64,000 nucleotides of DNA from Vibrio bivalvicida (GCF_001399455.2 NZ_LLEI02000021.1:124001-188000), one strand, 5' to 3'. Numbered from the stretch's first letter, positions 35,343 through 46,131 are shown. Notes: generated by a model not told the origin, from the letters alone. A program made the numbers and translations.

Positions 35343-35344
35343 AT

Positions 35345-35379
35345 AAAAAAGCCAACGGCGAAAGCTGTTGGCTTTTTTT
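35345..35379. terminator. Terminator between the lipoprotein gene and malT
   Basis: Stem GCCAACGGC/GCTGTTGGC with a GAAA tetraloop (35351-35372), preceded by six A and followed by seven T residues; usable in both directions by the convergent genes. Confidence 0.9.
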
Positions 35380-35416
35380 GATCATTCTCGCGTCTTTCGA
35401 CTTGAGTTAGGTATAT

Positions 35417-38125
35417 CTAATATCCCATTAACTGCAGCAGGTTTTCGGCTGTCTTGATCGCTTCTTTACGGTTGGCAATATTAAGCTTTTGGTACAGGTT
35501 GCGAATATGGGTTTTGATCGTTGTGCCTGCGACATCCAGTTCTTGAGCAATTTGCTCGTTGCTAAATCCTGAATAGATCAGGCCAAGAACTTGCCATTCG
35601 CGCTGAGTGAGAGGACTTGTGCGAACAAGCTCTGGTATGTTTGGGTGGTTGACGAGCTTTTCAACAAACTCTTCATCAAAATGAACCGAGCTGCTACGCT
35701 GAGTGGTCGAAATATCTTTAAGTAATTGCTGAGCACGGTGGCGCTCCAAATCTCCCAGTTCACTTTTTTGATTGAGCTTCTCTAGGATATGGCCAATCGA
35801 CGCTCCATCGACTAAGAAGTTGCCCAACATGCCAGTTTGGTTGGTTAACTCTAGTGCGTGCTTTAGGTGCTCGCGTGCAGTATTTTCATCATCTTGAGAA
35901 ATTGCTAGTACGGCCTCGACAATCAGGTTGCGATTAATATCGGTTAGTAGTTCATTTTGTCGGGCTTGTTGCTGTAAGAATTCCAGTGTCTTGGCCGCGT
36001 CGGCATACTGCTCTAAAGCGATTTGTGCACGTGCAATATTGCGCCATTGAAGCTGAGTAAAGTGGTTACAAGCTGTTTCAGGGCGCACAGTGGTTTCAAG
36101 CCACTGTTGGATAGAGTCTAGGTCACCACGCGCTTGCCAAAATAGAATCAGTGATAATGATGCATTGGCTGTCCAGTCAACGTGATAGGTTGACTGTTTA
36201 AGCAAGTGGGCAATTTGGTCAATAAATTTGCCTGCTTTATCCAATTCGCCACGGCCAATGGCAATACGCGCTAGCATCGAGTAGCTGTGTAGGTGCTTAC
36301 TAGGGCTGTGATCACCAAGTACTTGCAGTCCTTTATAGGCGCACTCTTCCGCTTCATCAAGGCGATTCCAACACCATAGAATTTGCGCGCGAACACGGAG
36401 CAAAAACTCGTGCAATGGTACTTGCTGTAGATGATGTTCCTCGATCAATTTGAATGCGTTATCTTGCACTTCATACGCAGCTTGGACGTAACCTTGAGCA
36501 ATCAAGATTTCGCTTTGTTGAAGCATAGCCCAAAGCGCTTGATGATAAACTTGATATTGGCGAGCGAGTTTTTCGGTTTGCTGCATCATCGGTAGAGCGC
36601 GGCTTAGGTGCCCAAGTACGTGATTGACTTCACCTACCACTGATGTCGCGACAATACGGCTACGATAAACGGTGCTGTCTACTTGGCTAAGTGCTAACTC
36701 AGCAAGATCGAGTGCTTTTTCTGGTTCATCTTGGTTAATCGCCACTTGAGCGCGTAGCGCGTTAAACTCACCTTGTTCTTTATCACCCAATACAATGTCG
36801 AGTTGCTTCATTTGCTGGTCAGCTTTGGAGAGCAAATCACCTACATCGTTATAGCGATGTTGACTCTGAGCTAGCCAAGCTTGCAGCATACAAAGTTTTG
36901 GTTCGCTATAGAGCTGTTCTGGTGTGAGTGAGTTAATTGCTTTTTCGAGCGTGACTAGTTCACCACCATTAAACATTTTCCATCCGTATTGGCTTAAGAT
37001 GTCTGCGGTTAGTTGGCTATTATTTGCTTCTTGAGCGTGGCGTAACGCTTGGTGAGGCGATGAAAGTTTTAACCAAGCTTTTGCCGCGGTTTGATGAAGT
37101 TGTGTTTCTTGCTGAGGAATCCTCGCGGTACGTTCATGAGCAAGAAACTCGGCAAAAAGGTTGTGGAAGCGATACCAGTTCTGCTCTCCCTCTAGCGGGT
37201 GGATAAATAATCCGAATCGATTCAGAGACTCTATCATGCTCAGCGCATCTTCGCGTTCAGTTAACTCACTCACCAACTGGTCATTGAAGTGGTCTAATAC
37301 TGAGCACTGAAGCAAGAAAAGGCGTGTTTCTTTGTCAAGAAGATCAAATACCTCTTCAACCAAGTAGTCCCAAAGATGGGCATGGTTGAATTGAGAGAAA
37401 GACTCAGCCGATTGTGCCAGTGTTTTGTGCTGATGCTGAGCTTGCAACGCAATCAGTTGTAGGGCTGAAGGCCACCCTTCGACGTAATTTCGCAGATTGT
37501 TCGCAGTTATATCATCAATGCCATCGGTTACTCGCTGATTAAAGAAGCGTGTCGTTTCTTCTATGTCAAATGCTAGTAACTCGTCACCAATTTCGATCAT
37601 TAAGTCGCGGACACGAAGGTTAGCAGTGCCAAGAGGTGGTGTCGCGCGGCTAGTGACGACTAGTGTGACATTGTCTGGCATATGTTTAAGGAAGAAGCGC
37701 ATCGCTTCATGAATCTCGTCTTCCGCAATAAGGTGGTAGTCATCCAGCACCAAGTAGCATTCTTGGTGGAAATTAGACATCTCAGTAAAGACTTCGCCAA
37801 ATAAAGAGTGAAGAGAAGAGAATTGGCGTTTTTCTGCTAGTTTCTGCGAATTAGGGCAGCTACCATCGGTCGCTTTATTGAGTGCTTGTAGTAAATAGTT
37901 GATGAAACGAAACGAGTCATTATCGCTTTCATCAATGCTATACCAACCGACGTGTGATTTATCTGACAACCATTGTGCAGCCATGGTGGTTTTACCATAG
38001 CCAGCGGGCGAACGAAACAATACCAGCTTATAAAAGGGGGCTTGTTGAAGAAGGTCTAATACTCTTGGTCTTACGATTGCGTTATGCAAGCGCGCCGGGC
38101 GAGTGAGTTTCGAAGGAATCCACAT
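35417..38125 (-). CDS. malT: ATP-dependent maltotriose-responsive activator MalT
   Basis: 902 residues from the ATG at 38125, the same length as E. coli MalT (901), with AGGGAATAAAAAG before it; an in-frame start 27 codons upstream is rejected. It is a STAND-type signal ATPase with Walker [10 protein letters not shown] (about 39-47), a tetratricopeptide-like sensor for maltotriose, and a C-terminal LuxR helix-turn-helix ([17 protein letters not shown], ending in LNIANRKEA). It activates maltodextrin genes at MalT boxes. It is divergent from malP-malQ-glgB, and the shared region holds two CRP sites. Confidence 0.95.
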   Translation of the reverse strand: MWIPSKLTRPARLHNAIVRPRVLDLLQQAPFYKLVLFRSPAGYGKTTMAAQWLSDKSHVGWYSIDESDNDSFRFINYLLQALNKATDGSCPNSQKLAEKRQFSSLHSLFGEVFTEMSNFHQECYLVLDDYHLIAEDEIHEAMRFFLKHMPDNVTLVVTSRATPPLGTANLRVRDLMIEIGDELLAFDIEETTRFFNQRVTDGIDDITANNLRNYVEGWPSALQLIALQAQHQHKTLAQSAESFSQFNHAHLWDYLVEEVFDLLDKETRLFLLQCSVLDHFNDQLVSELTEREDALSMIESLNRFGLFIHPLEGEQNWYRFHNLFAEFLAHERTARIPQQETQLHQTAAKAWLKLSSPHQALRHAQEANNSQLTADILSQYGWKMFNGGELVTLEKAINSLTPEQLYSEPKLCMLQAWLAQSQHRYNDVGDLLSKADQQMKQLDIVLGDKEQGEFNALRAQVAINQDEPEKALDLAELALSQVDSTVYRSRIVATSVVGEVNHVLGHLSRALPMMQQTEKLARQYQVYHQALWAMLQQSEILIAQGYVQAAYEVQDNAFKLIEEHHLQQVPLHEFLLRVRAQILWCWNRLDEAEECAYKGLQVLGDHSPSKHLHSYSMLARIAIGRGELDKAGKFIDQIAHLLKQSTYHVDWTANASLSLILFWQARGDLDSIQQWLETTVRPETACNHFTQLQWRNIARAQIALEQYADAAKTLEFLQQQARQNELLTDINRNLIVEAVLAISQDDENTAREHLKHALELTNQTGMLGNFLVDGASIGHILEKLNQKSELGDLERHRAQQLLKDISTTQRSSSVHFDEEFVEKLVNHPNIPELVRTSPLTQREWQVLGLIYSGFSNEQIAQELDVAGTTIKTHIRNLYQKLNIANRKEAIKTAENLLQLMGY

Positions 38126-38312
38126 CTTTTTATTCCCTATTTTTTCCCTTAACTCAGGGCACTGAGTCCTAAAGGGTGGGTACATCTTTGCGCAAATATT
38201 GAGCAATAAAGCTTATTGGCAAGGATGTTACTTGAGATTTATCGTTACAGTTATTGATCAACGATGGGTTTTTCGCGTAATTCACATTTTGACGCTAACT
38301 ACGCCCCGTTTT

Positions 38313-38328
38313 TGTGATTTTAATCACC
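38313..38328. promoter_or_regulatory. CRP site 1 between malT and malP
   Basis: TGTGA-TTTTAA-TCACC matches nine of ten positions of the CRP consensus TGTGA-N6-TCACA. It is nearer to malT (about 190 bp before its ATG). It lies in the 563-bp divergent region, which otherwise holds only the second CRP site and MalT-box-like sequences. Confidence 0.75.
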
Positions 38329-38495
38329 TTGCGATCAGTCTGGTGAGAGCGTTAAACACATATTTGCACCAATGTGCGTGCAACTTTCATTTTTTATTCA
38401 ATCTTATTGTGATCTAGTATGCATATTGCTCAATTGAGTATGTTGCTTTACACATATCTTTTTATACATCAGCTATAGGGTAAATACGTTGATGG

Positions 38496-38511
38496 TGTGA
38501 TCGTTATCACC
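38496..38511. promoter_or_regulatory. CRP site 2 between malT and malP
   Basis: TGTGA-TCGTTA-TCACC matches nine of ten CRP consensus positions. It lies 178 bp before the malP ATG and about 80 bp upstream of the MalT-box-like sequences, the usual order for CRP plus MalT activation. Confidence 0.75.
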
Positions 38512-38587
38512 AGAGCTCGAATGTTGTGAAATTTAAATGAGAGTTAGATCACTGAGCCCTAGGTAATACACCCTCTACGCCCTATGC

Positions 38588-38621
38588 CCTCCTCCCAATC
38601 AGCCGTGTTGTTAGGAGGATG
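38588..38621. promoter_or_regulatory. MalT boxes upstream of malP
   Basis: CCTCCTCCCA (38588-38597) is, on the minus strand, TGGGAGGAGG, nine of ten matches to the MalT box GGGGA(T/G)GAGG. A second core GGAGGA lies on the plus strand at 38614-38619 (weaker, about seven of ten). Both are within 100 bp of the malP start. The in-frame extension of malP through this region is therefore regulatory DNA, not coding. Confidence 0.6.
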
Positions 38622-38688
38622 TTTTGCTGTTCATGTCAATGCACGATATGGCACAGATGGATTAGAACTAATAAGTGAGATTTCTCTA

Positions 38689-41142
38689 ATGAAACCTACG
38701 CAACAGAAAAATTTTAACAAAGCGACTTTCCAAGCTGATGTGAAAATGCACCTCTCAGCGACTTACGCTAAAACTGAAGATACAGCAACAGCGCGTGAGT
38801 GGTATCTCGCAATGGGTAAAGCGCTTGCTGAGTTAACAACGCTAGATCTACTAAAAACTGAACAAGACCCTAAGATCAAAAATGCTAAGAGCGTAAACTA
38901 CCTATCACTAGAATTCCTAATTGGCCGACTAACGGGTAACAACCTAATCAGCCTGGGTCTATATGACCAAATTACCGAGGCGATGGCAGAATTAGGCCAA
39001 AACCTAACGGATCTATTAGAAGAAGAGCGTGATCCTTCACTGGGTAACGGTGGTCTAGGACGTTTGGCTGCGTGTTTTATGGATTCATGTGCTGCGCAAG
39101 AGTTCCCAACGGTAGGTTACGGTCTGCACTACGAATACGGTCTATTCAAGCAGTCGTTTAAAGAAGGACGTCAACAAGAAGCACCAGACGCATGGCGCGG
39201 TGTTGAAGGTTATCCTTGGGAAGTAGCGCGTCCTAAACTTGCGCAAGAAATTGGTTTCTACGGTCACGTTGAAGTGTCACACGAAAACGGTAAAGAAATC
39301 CGTAAATGGGTACCAGGTATGAGCGTAAGAGCAATGCCTTGGGATCTACCAATCGTAGGTTACGAGTCTGACACTGTTTACCCACTACGTTTATGGGAAT
39401 GTCAGGCGATTGCACCGTTCTCACTAGCTAGCTTTAACAACGGTGATTACTTTGAAGCTCAGCACTCATTGATTGATGCAGGTAACATCACAAAAGTTCT
39501 GTACCCGAACGACAACCATGAGAAAGGTAAAACTCTGCGCCTAATGCAGCAGTATTTCCACTCGGCAGCGTCGGTACGTGACATTCTGCGTCGTCATGAA
39601 GAAGCAGGTTTTGCAATTGCAGATCTGCCTAAGCAAGAAACGATTCAGCTTAACGATACACACCCAACTATCGCAATCCCAGAACTAATGCGCATCCTTA
39701 TCGATGATAAAGGTCTATCGTGGGATGAAGCGTGGGAAATCAGTGCAAATACGTTTGCTTATACCAACCACACGCTACTTCCAGAAGCGCTAGAGACTTG
39801 GCCTGAGTCACTAATCCAGCGCCTACTGCCTCGTCATATGGAAATTATCTTTGAAATCAACCACCGCTTCCTAAAAGAAGTTCGTAAGATGTGGCCTGGT
39901 GATGGTGAGAAGCAAGCGAAGCTGTCGATTATCCAAGAAGGTTTCAATCGCATGGTTCGTATGGCAAACCTTTGTGTAATTGGTTCGTACAAAGTAAATG
40001 GCGTAGCAGCACTTCACTCTGAGCTAGTTAAGAAAGACCTATTCCCAGAATTCAACGAAATCTTCCCAGGTAAACTGACTAACGTAACCAACGGTATTAC
40101 ACCACGTCGTTGGTTGAAGTTCTGTAACCCTGGCCTATCTCAGTTAATCACAGACAAAGTGGGTAGTGAGTGGCCAGCAAAACTAGAGCTGCTAGAAGGT
40201 ATTGCTAAGTTTTCAACTGACGCAAAATTCCAAAAAGAGTTCATGGCAGTTAAGAAGCAGAACAAACAGCGCCTAGCGGACTGGGTTCAAGAGAACATGG
40301 GTATCGAGCTAGACACTAACGCGATTTTTGACGTACAAATCAAACGTCTGCACGAGTACAAGCGTCAGCACCTAGACTTGCTACATATCTTGTCTCTGTA
40401 CCATCGCATTATCAACGAACCTGGTTTTGAATGTGCGCCTCGCGTATGTTTCTTCGCAGCGAAAGCCGCGCCGGGTTACCACTTAGCGAAAGAGATTATC
40501 TTTGCAATCAACAAGGTTGCTGAAAAGATCAATAACGACCCACGTATTGGCAACAAGCTAAAAGTGGTCTTTATCCCTGATTACCGTGTAAGCATGGCAG
40601 AAATCATCATTCCTGCAGCTGACGTTTCTCAACAGATTTCTCTAGCGGGTAAAGAAGCGTCGGGTACTGGTAACATGAAGATGGCCCTTAACGGTGCATT
40701 AACTATCGGTACGATGGATGGTGCAAACGTTGAGATTCGTGAAGAAGTGGGTGATGAAAACATCTACATCTTCGGTCTAGATGTTGATGGTGTACAAGCA
40801 GTGAAAGCTCAAGGTTATAATCCTTACGACTACTACCATGCAGACCCTCTGCTGAAAGCATCTTTGGATCTGCTGCTAACGGATGAGTTCACTCCTGGCC
40901 AGCCTGGTTTATTACGTGCAACGTACGATAGCTTGCTAGATGGCGGTGACCCATACCTATGTTTGGCTGACTTCGCATCTTATGTCCAAGCGCACGAGGA
41001 TATGGGTAAACAGTACCAAGACCAAGCTGGTTGGGCTAAGAAAGCTATTTTGAACACTGCGTTGGTGGGCAAATTTACCTCTGACCGTTCAATTAGAGAC
41101 TATGTCAATAACATCTGGAAATTAGAAGCTGTTAAGCGCTAA
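38689..41142 (+). CDS. malP: Maltodextrin/glycogen phosphorylase
   Basis: 817 residues from the ATG at 38689 (MKPTQQKNF), the length of E. coli MalP/GlgP. It cleaves alpha-1,4-glucans with phosphate to glucose-1-phosphate. Signatures: SLGNGGLGRLAACFMDSCAA, RWLKFCNPGLSQLI, DVQIKRLHEYKRQ and the pyridoxal-phosphate region EASGTGNMKMALNGALTIG with the cofactor Lys. Another ATG 35 codons upstream lies in the MalT-box region and is rejected. First gene of malP-malQ-glgB, divergent from malT. Confidence 0.93.
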   Translation: MKPTQQKNFNKATFQADVKMHLSATYAKTEDTATAREWYLAMGKALAELTTLDLLKTEQDPKIKNAKSVNYLSLEFLIGRLTGNNLISLGLYDQITEAMAELGQNLTDLLEEERDPSLGNGGLGRLAACFMDSCAAQEFPTVGYGLHYEYGLFKQSFKEGRQQEAPDAWRGVEGYPWEVARPKLAQEIGFYGHVEVSHENGKEIRKWVPGMSVRAMPWDLPIVGYESDTVYPLRLWECQAIAPFSLASFNNGDYFEAQHSLIDAGNITKVLYPNDNHEKGKTLRLMQQYFHSAASVRDILRRHEEAGFAIADLPKQETIQLNDTHPTIAIPELMRILIDDKGLSWDEAWEISANTFAYTNHTLLPEALETWPESLIQRLLPRHMEIIFEINHRFLKEVRKMWPGDGEKQAKLSIIQEGFNRMVRMANLCVIGSYKVNGVAALHSELVKKDLFPEFNEIFPGKLTNVTNGITPRRWLKFCNPGLSQLITDKVGSEWPAKLELLEGIAKFSTDAKFQKEFMAVKKQNKQRLADWVQENMGIELDTNAIFDVQIKRLHEYKRQHLDLLHILSLYHRIINEPGFECAPRVCFFAAKAAPGYHLAKEIIFAINKVAEKINNDPRIGNKLKVVFIPDYRVSMAEIIIPAADVSQQISLAGKEASGTGNMKMALNGALTIGTMDGANVEIREEVGDENIYIFGLDVDGVQAVKAQGYNPYDYYHADPLLKASLDLLLTDEFTPGQPGLLRATYDSLLDGGDPYLCLADFASYVQAHEDMGKQYQDQAGWAKKAILNTALVGKFTSDRSIRDYVNNIWKLEAVKR

Positions 41143-41153
41143 TTGAATAAAAA

Positions 41154-41187
41154 AGCCAAGGCCAGAGTGCCTTGGCTCTACTCTTTT
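41154..41187 (+). terminator. Intercistronic hairpin between malP and malQ
   Basis: Perfect nine-base stem AGCCAAGGC/GCCTTGGCT, six-base loop, then CTACTC and TTTTT. It begins 12 bases after the malP stop and ends 52 bases before the malQ ATG. The T run is a few bases displaced, so it may be a partial terminator or mRNA-stabilising element that lowers malQ relative to malP. Confidence 0.65.
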
Positions 41188-41238
41188 TATAATAACCCTA
41201 CAAATTTTGAAGGTATTAGCAGTCCTTCGGAGAGAGCG

Positions 41239-43419
41239 ATGAAACAAGATAACGCATTAAAACAAGTCGCTGAAATGGCGAGAATTGCCGACAGCTACGT
41301 TAGCGCGTGGGGAGATGAAGCTAAAGTTGAAGACGAAACCATTCGTCACTTACTTGCGTCTTTAGGCTATGACACGACAAATGATGAGACTCTTCTGAAA
41401 TCAGCAGAAAAAAAGCATAAGAAAGATGTGCTTGACCCAGTGCTGGTGGTTCGCGATGGTGAACCTGTTGAAGTAGCCCTTAATTTAGGCTCTAGTGCTC
41501 GCGAAAGTGAGTTTAGCTGGCGCTTAGACACTGAGCAGGGAGAGGTACTTGAAGGCTATCTTCAGTCGCAAATCGTTCGCGATGAGCGCAAAGAGGGTGG
41601 CCCTTTAGTGTTTGCATTACCGAGAGACATTGCTTGGGGTTACCACAAGCTGACAGTCACTCGTAAGCGTCGTAAAGCCCCGTATGAGATGACTCTAATC
41701 GTGACACCAAAAGCGTGTTTCAAACAAGACGGTATCTTAAACGGTAAGAAAATGTGGGGCCCGAGTGTGCAGCTCTATACCCTTCGTACCCAACACAACT
41801 GGGGCATTGGTGACTTTGGTGACCTAAAACAGCTTGTCGCAGACATCGCATCACGCGGTGGTGATTTTGTTGGTCTAAACCCAATTCACTCACTATTTCC
41901 TGCCAACCCTGAAGGTGCGAGCCCATATAGCCCATCATCGCGTCGTTGGTTAAACATCATGTACATTGATGTAAGTTCTGTCCCTGAGTTTGCATTGAGC
42001 ATCGAAGCGCAGCAAAAAGTGGGCAGTGCGGAGTTCCAGCAACGCTTACAAAAAGCACGTGAATCTCACTGGGTAAATTACACAGAAGTGTCTAGCTTAA
42101 AGATGAGTGTGCTTCCTCAGCTATTTACTGAATTTAAAAAGCGTCATTTAGATAAAAATTCTGAGCGTGCGCAAGCTTTCCTAGCTTTTGTGGAAGAGGG
42201 CGGTGATAGCCTAGTGCATCAAGCGGCGTTCGATGCACTTCATGCCACACTCCATGCCGAAGATTCCAACGTTTGGGGCTGGCCTGTCTTCCCTGAAGAG
42301 TTACGTAAATTTGACAACAGTGCAGTACAAAGCTTTATCGAGAAGAACCAAGATCAAGTGCACCTTTACATGTATCTTCAGTGGATTGCAGATTCACAGG
42401 TCAAAGAAGCACAGGCACTGGCTGAAGAGAAAGGCATGTCAGTAGGACTTTACCGTGACCTGGCTGTTGGTGTAGCAGATTCTGGTTCTGAAACGTGGGC
42501 AGATGAAGGCAACCTGATCATGGATGCAAGCATCGGTGCGCCACCAGATGTTCTTGGCCCATTAGGTCAAAACTGGGGGTTACCTCCGCTAAACCCACAA
42601 GTGCTGCAAGCGACGGGCTACGATGCTTACATCAATCTACTACGTGCAAATATGAAGCATTGTGGTGCATTACGTATAGACCACGTATTAGGTCTACTAC
42701 GCCTGTGGTGGATTCCAAAAGGTGAAAACGCAACTAAAGGTGCGTACATCTATTACCCAGTTGAAGATATGCTAGCTATCCTAGCTCTAGAATCTCACCG
42801 CCATCAGTGTTCTGTGATTGGTGAAGATTTAGGTACGGTTCCTGACGAAATCGTAGAGATTCTTCGTGATGCGGGTGTACACTCTTACAAGGTATTCTTC
42901 TTCGAAACGTCTGAAGATGACGGTGGCTTTATTTCTCCTGCACACTACGCAGAGCAATCTATGTCTGCCTTGTGTACCCACGATATGCCTACTTTACGTG
43001 GTTTCTGGCATTGTGATGACCTCAAAATGGGTGAAGAGCTGGGTCTATACCCAGACGCCGAGCAGCTAAAGGGTTTGTTTGCTGATCGTCTTGAATGTAA
43101 ACAGGGTATCCTTGATTCTGTCGCATGGCATGGTTATTTGCCAGAAGGTGTTGGCCGCGACGCACAATATGTACCGATGGACTCCCACTTAGCAGAAGCG
43201 CTGCAACTGCATGTCGCAGCGGGTTCTTCGACGTTACTGAGTGTTCAGCTTGAAGATTGGTTAGAAATGGACAAACCAGTTAACATTCCGGGCACGGTAG
43301 ATGAATATCCTAACTGGCGCCGTAAGCTGTCGATGAATCTCGACGAAGTGTTTGCGCATGAAGGAGTTAATCGTATTGCTCACAAGCTCACCGAAGTTCG
43401 AGCGAAAGTAAGCAAATAG
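41239..43419 (+). CDS. malQ: 4-alpha-glucanotransferase (amylomaltase)
   Basis: 726 residues from the ATG at 41239, which has GGAGAGAGCG before it; an in-frame TTG at 41143 would read through the hairpin and is rejected. GH77 enzyme that transfers glucans between maltodextrins and frees glucose. Motifs: MWGPSVQLYTLRTQHNWGIG and ASPYSPSSRRWLN in the barrel entrance, the nucleophile region LRIDHVLGLLRLWWIPKG, IGEDLGTVPDEI and the ALCTHDMPTLRGFW loop. About 30 residues longer than the E. coli enzyme. Works with MalP to convert imported maltodextrin to glucose-1-phosphate and glucose. Confidence 0.93.
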   Translation: MKQDNALKQVAEMARIADSYVSAWGDEAKVEDETIRHLLASLGYDTTNDETLLKSAEKKHKKDVLDPVLVVRDGEPVEVALNLGSSARESEFSWRLDTEQGEVLEGYLQSQIVRDERKEGGPLVFALPRDIAWGYHKLTVTRKRRKAPYEMTLIVTPKACFKQDGILNGKKMWGPSVQLYTLRTQHNWGIGDFGDLKQLVADIASRGGDFVGLNPIHSLFPANPEGASPYSPSSRRWLNIMYIDVSSVPEFALSIEAQQKVGSAEFQQRLQKARESHWVNYTEVSSLKMSVLPQLFTEFKKRHLDKNSERAQAFLAFVEEGGDSLVHQAAFDALHATLHAEDSNVWGWPVFPEELRKFDNSAVQSFIEKNQDQVHLYMYLQWIADSQVKEAQALAEEKGMSVGLYRDLAVGVADSGSETWADEGNLIMDASIGAPPDVLGPLGQNWGLPPLNPQVLQATGYDAYINLLRANMKHCGALRIDHVLGLLRLWWIPKGENATKGAYIYYPVEDMLAILALESHRHQCSVIGEDLGTVPDEIVEILRDAGVHSYKVFFFETSEDDGGFISPAHYAEQSMSALCTHDMPTLRGFWHCDDLKMGEELGLYPDAEQLKGLFADRLECKQGILDSVAWHGYLPEGVGRDAQYVPMDSHLAEALQLHVAAGSSTLLSVQLEDWLEMDKPVNIPGTVDEYPNWRRKLSMNLDEVFAHEGVNRIAHKLTEVRAKVSK

Positions 43420-43509
43420 TCGTCAAGTTGCAGGGTGTACTTAGAAAATTTTAAGTTACATCACTCTATGTAAAGCTTGAATTCGGTAAACTGCCATAAC
43501 GCTAATTAA

Positions 43510-43532
43510 GCCCGCTGCATAGCGGGCTTTTT
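43510..43532 (+). terminator. Rho-independent terminator after malQ
   Basis: Perfect seven-base stem GCCCGCT/AGCGGGC with a four-base loop followed by five T residues, 90 bp past the malQ stop and 74 bp before glgB. It suggests glgB has its own promoter or partial readthrough. Confidence 0.85.
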
Positions 43533-43605
43533 GGGTCATATGGCCCGTAAATAATACAACCGAATTTATTCGGTTTTTGAAAGTTAGGTTAGGGAGAGAA
43601 GTAAC

Positions 43606-45783
43606 TTGAAAACACCAACGTTAGGTAAGGCAACAAAGATATATAACCGACTTTCACACGCGACGTTTGCTGACCCATTTTCTTTTATCGGCCCATTTAT
43701 TAATCCAGAGCATGGAGCACTGCGTGTATGGATGCCGGGTGCTGATAAAATTGAGATAGTGATCAATGACGAGCGTGTAGAACTCGAACGTGAAGATGCT
43801 TCAGGCTTTATCCTTAAGCAGGCGCAAAACCTGCATTTAACGCACTATCTGCTAGCCGTAGATTGGAACGGAACTGAGCAGCTAGTCGATGACCCTTATC
43901 AGTACCACAATATCTATGCGGAATACGACGATCTGCATACGCCAAAAGAGATGTACAAGCACATGGGTGCCCAGTTTATGACGTTGGAACGCGGTGGTAA
44001 GCAAATCTCTGGTATCCGTTTCTTGGTTTATGCACCCCATGCGTCTGCATGTAGCTTGGTCGGTGAATTTAACCAATGGGATGGACGCCGCACGCCAATG
44101 CAACGCTTAGATTATGGTATCTGGGGGATCTTTATTCCTAACCTACCTGAAGGTACTAAGTATAAATTTGAGCTGAAAGGACCTAATGGTGAGGGTTTAC
44201 CACATAAAGCTGACCCTTGGGGAGCGTTTGCCGAGCAGTACCCATCTTTCTCTTCTGTAACTTACGATCACAGTCGTTACCAGTGGCAAGATAAGAAATG
44301 GCAAAACCGGCCTGTCACCGAAAAACGCAAAGAAGCTCTCTCTTTTTATGAATTGCATGCTGGCTCTTGGCGTCGCGGCGCTAATGGTGACTTTCTCAAC
44401 TACCGTGAACTGGCAGAGCAGCTCATTCCTTACCTAGTCGATATGGGCTATACGCATGTAGAATTAATGCCTGTATCAGAGCACCCATTCTATGGTTCTT
44501 GGGGATATCAGCCGGTTGGTTTATTCGCCCCAACCAGCCGTTTTGGTACGCCGGATGATTTTAAATACTTTGTAGACCAGTGTCACCAAGCCGGTCTAGG
44601 TGTGGTGCTCGATTGGGTTCCTGCGCATTTCCCATCCGATGACCACGGCTTGGCGAACTTTGATGGTACGCCTCTGTTCCATGACCCAGACCCTCGTCGT
44701 GGCTGGCATCAAGATTGGAACTCATACATCTACGATCTTGGCCGTGAGCATGTACGTCGCTTCATGGTTTCGAATGCTCTGTATTGGTTTGAGCAGTTTC
44801 ATATTGATGGTATTCGAGTTGATGCAGTTGCCTCAATGCTGTACCTCGATTATTCGCGTAGCCACGATCAATGGATTCCAAATGTTGATGGCGGAAACGA
44901 AAACTATGATGCGATCGCAACGCTAAAATGGATGAATGAGGAAGTGTACAAATACTTCCCGAATGCGATGACAATTGCCGAAGAATCAACGGCATTTCCA
45001 GGTGTTTCTGCACCAACCTTTATGGGGGGGTTGGGCTTCGGCTTTAAATGGAATATGGGTTGGATGCATGATTCGCTTTCTTATATCCAAGAAGACCCTA
45101 TTCATCGTCAATATCATCACAATACGATCACTTTTCCACTCGTATATGCTCATAGTGAAAACTACGTATTGTCGCTATCTCATGACGAGGTCGTTTACGG
45201 TAAGGGCTCAATCCACAATAAGATGCCAGGTGATGAGTGGCAGCAAACGGCAAATTTACGTGCTTATCTCGGTTACATGTATGCGCAACCAGGCAAGAAG
45301 CTCAACTTTATGGGGGCAGAGTTTGGACAGACAGGAGAATGGAACCATGATGATCAGTTGCAATGGTTCCTACTCGACTTTGAACGCCACCAAGGTGTTC
45401 AGGCTTTAACTCGTGATCTGAACAAGCTCTACAGTAGCGAAAAGGCAATGCACGATCTGGATTGTGAACCGCGAGGTTTTGAGTGGCGTTTACAAGATGC
45501 AGCACAAGCGTCAATCCTCGCTCATGAACGTCTGAGTGACAGTGGCGAGCGTATTTTGGTAGTAAGTAACTTTACACCTGTCCCACATGAAGAGTTTCTA
45601 TTGGGTGTACCACATAAAGGGACCTATCAATTGCTATTGAATACTGATGACGCTAAATATCACGGCAGTGATTTCGAAGTATTGAGTTCTGTGGTGACGC
45701 AAGAGATCGAAAGTGAGGGCTTAGAGCAATCTATTCAATTGCGATTACCGCCATTATCGACGGTTTTCTATAAGCTAAGCTAA
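43606..45783 (+). CDS. glgB: 1,4-alpha-glucan branching enzyme
   Basis: GH13 branching enzyme of 725 residues that makes alpha-1,6 branches. An N-terminal CBM48 domain ([20 protein letters not shown]), the barrel with [19 protein letters not shown], the nucleophile region [20 protein letters not shown], and the acid/base Glu in AEEST are complete. TTG start at 43606 with GGGAGAGA about nine bases upstream. It lies in the maltodextrin cluster without glgC or glgA nearby, so here it probably branches glucan made by MalP/MalQ or works with glycogen genes elsewhere. Confidence 0.92.
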   Translation: MKTPTLGKATKIYNRLSHATFADPFSFIGPFINPEHGALRVWMPGADKIEIVINDERVELEREDASGFILKQAQNLHLTHYLLAVDWNGTEQLVDDPYQYHNIYAEYDDLHTPKEMYKHMGAQFMTLERGGKQISGIRFLVYAPHASACSLVGEFNQWDGRRTPMQRLDYGIWGIFIPNLPEGTKYKFELKGPNGEGLPHKADPWGAFAEQYPSFSSVTYDHSRYQWQDKKWQNRPVTEKRKEALSFYELHAGSWRRGANGDFLNYRELAEQLIPYLVDMGYTHVELMPVSEHPFYGSWGYQPVGLFAPTSRFGTPDDFKYFVDQCHQAGLGVVLDWVPAHFPSDDHGLANFDGTPLFHDPDPRRGWHQDWNSYIYDLGREHVRRFMVSNALYWFEQFHIDGIRVDAVASMLYLDYSRSHDQWIPNVDGGNENYDAIATLKWMNEEVYKYFPNAMTIAEESTAFPGVSAPTFMGGLGFGFKWNMGWMHDSLSYIQEDPIHRQYHHNTITFPLVYAHSENYVLSLSHDEVVYGKGSIHNKMPGDEWQQTANLRAYLGYMYAQPGKKLNFMGAEFGQTGEWNHDDQLQWFLLDFERHQGVQALTRDLNKLYSSEKAMHDLDCEPRGFEWRLQDAAQASILAHERLSDSGERILVVSNFTPVPHEEFLLGVPHKGTYQLLLNTDDAKYHGSDFEVLSSVVTQEIESEGLEQSIQLRLPPLSTVFYKLS

Positions 45784-45825
45784 GCTGAGTGAGATAATCT
45801 AAGCAAATAGGCAAGCTAGGCGTGC

Positions 45826-45865
45826 AGCCCCCAATAATTGGTAACTCATTATTGGGGGCTTTTTT
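45826..45865 (+). terminator. Rho-independent terminator after glgB
   Basis: Perfect 12-base stem AGCCCCCAATAA/TTATTGGGGGCT with an 11-base loop, then six T residues. Confidence 0.93.
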
Positions 45866-46003
45866 ATTTACCTATGTATAGAAGGGTGTCAATTTCTGTA
45901 CATTTTGCCTACCAATCATCGGCTTGCTAGCCGTACTGGGATGTTGTCTATACTGACATTGATTCGAGTCATCTCTCCAAAATGGTGAAACTGGATTTGT
46001 AGT

Positions 46004-46044
46004 TGCACTAGTATGCAGCGAGATTCAATCGCGTAGTTGCACCA
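46004..46044 (+). promoter_or_regulatory. Two NtrC-type half-sites upstream of urtA
   Basis: TGCACTA (46004-46010) and TGCACCA (46038-46044) are direct repeats 34 bp apart, each matching the left half of the NtrC site TGCACCA-N3-TGGTGCA; the right halves are poor. They lie about 100-140 bp before the expected transcription start, where NtrC sites usually sit. Together with the sigma-54-like element they are the recognised content of the 400-bp region upstream of urtA. Confidence 0.4.
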
Positions 46045-46114
46045 AAATTGCAGGGCTTACAACTAAGCTATTTATAATCAATATGTTAATTAAAAAAACT
46101 ACCCTTCGATTAAT

Positions 46115-46131
46115 TTGGCATTGATTTTGGA
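46115..46131 (+). promoter_or_regulatory. Near sigma-54 promoter for urtA
   Basis: TTGGCA-TTGATTT-TGGA has the -24 GG (46117-46118) and the correct ten-base spacing to the -12 position, but the -12 dinucleotide is GG and not GC. It would start RNA about 45 bases before the urtA ATG. A related TTGCAC-CAAAA-TTGCA at 46037-46052 keeps the -12 GC but has TG at -24. Confidence 0.4.

Noticed and set aside
38584..38688. N-terminal extension of MalP
   Set aside because: It covers the MalT-box region, has no Shine-Dalgarno, and the ATG at 38689 gives the canonical protein length.
41143..41238. N-terminal extension of MalQ from a TTG
   Set aside because: It reads through a nine-base hairpin; the ATG at 41239 has a proper Shine-Dalgarno.
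44975..45409. 144-codon frame overlapping glgB
   Set aside because: Out-of-frame reading of a complete branching enzyme gene; no independent start signals.
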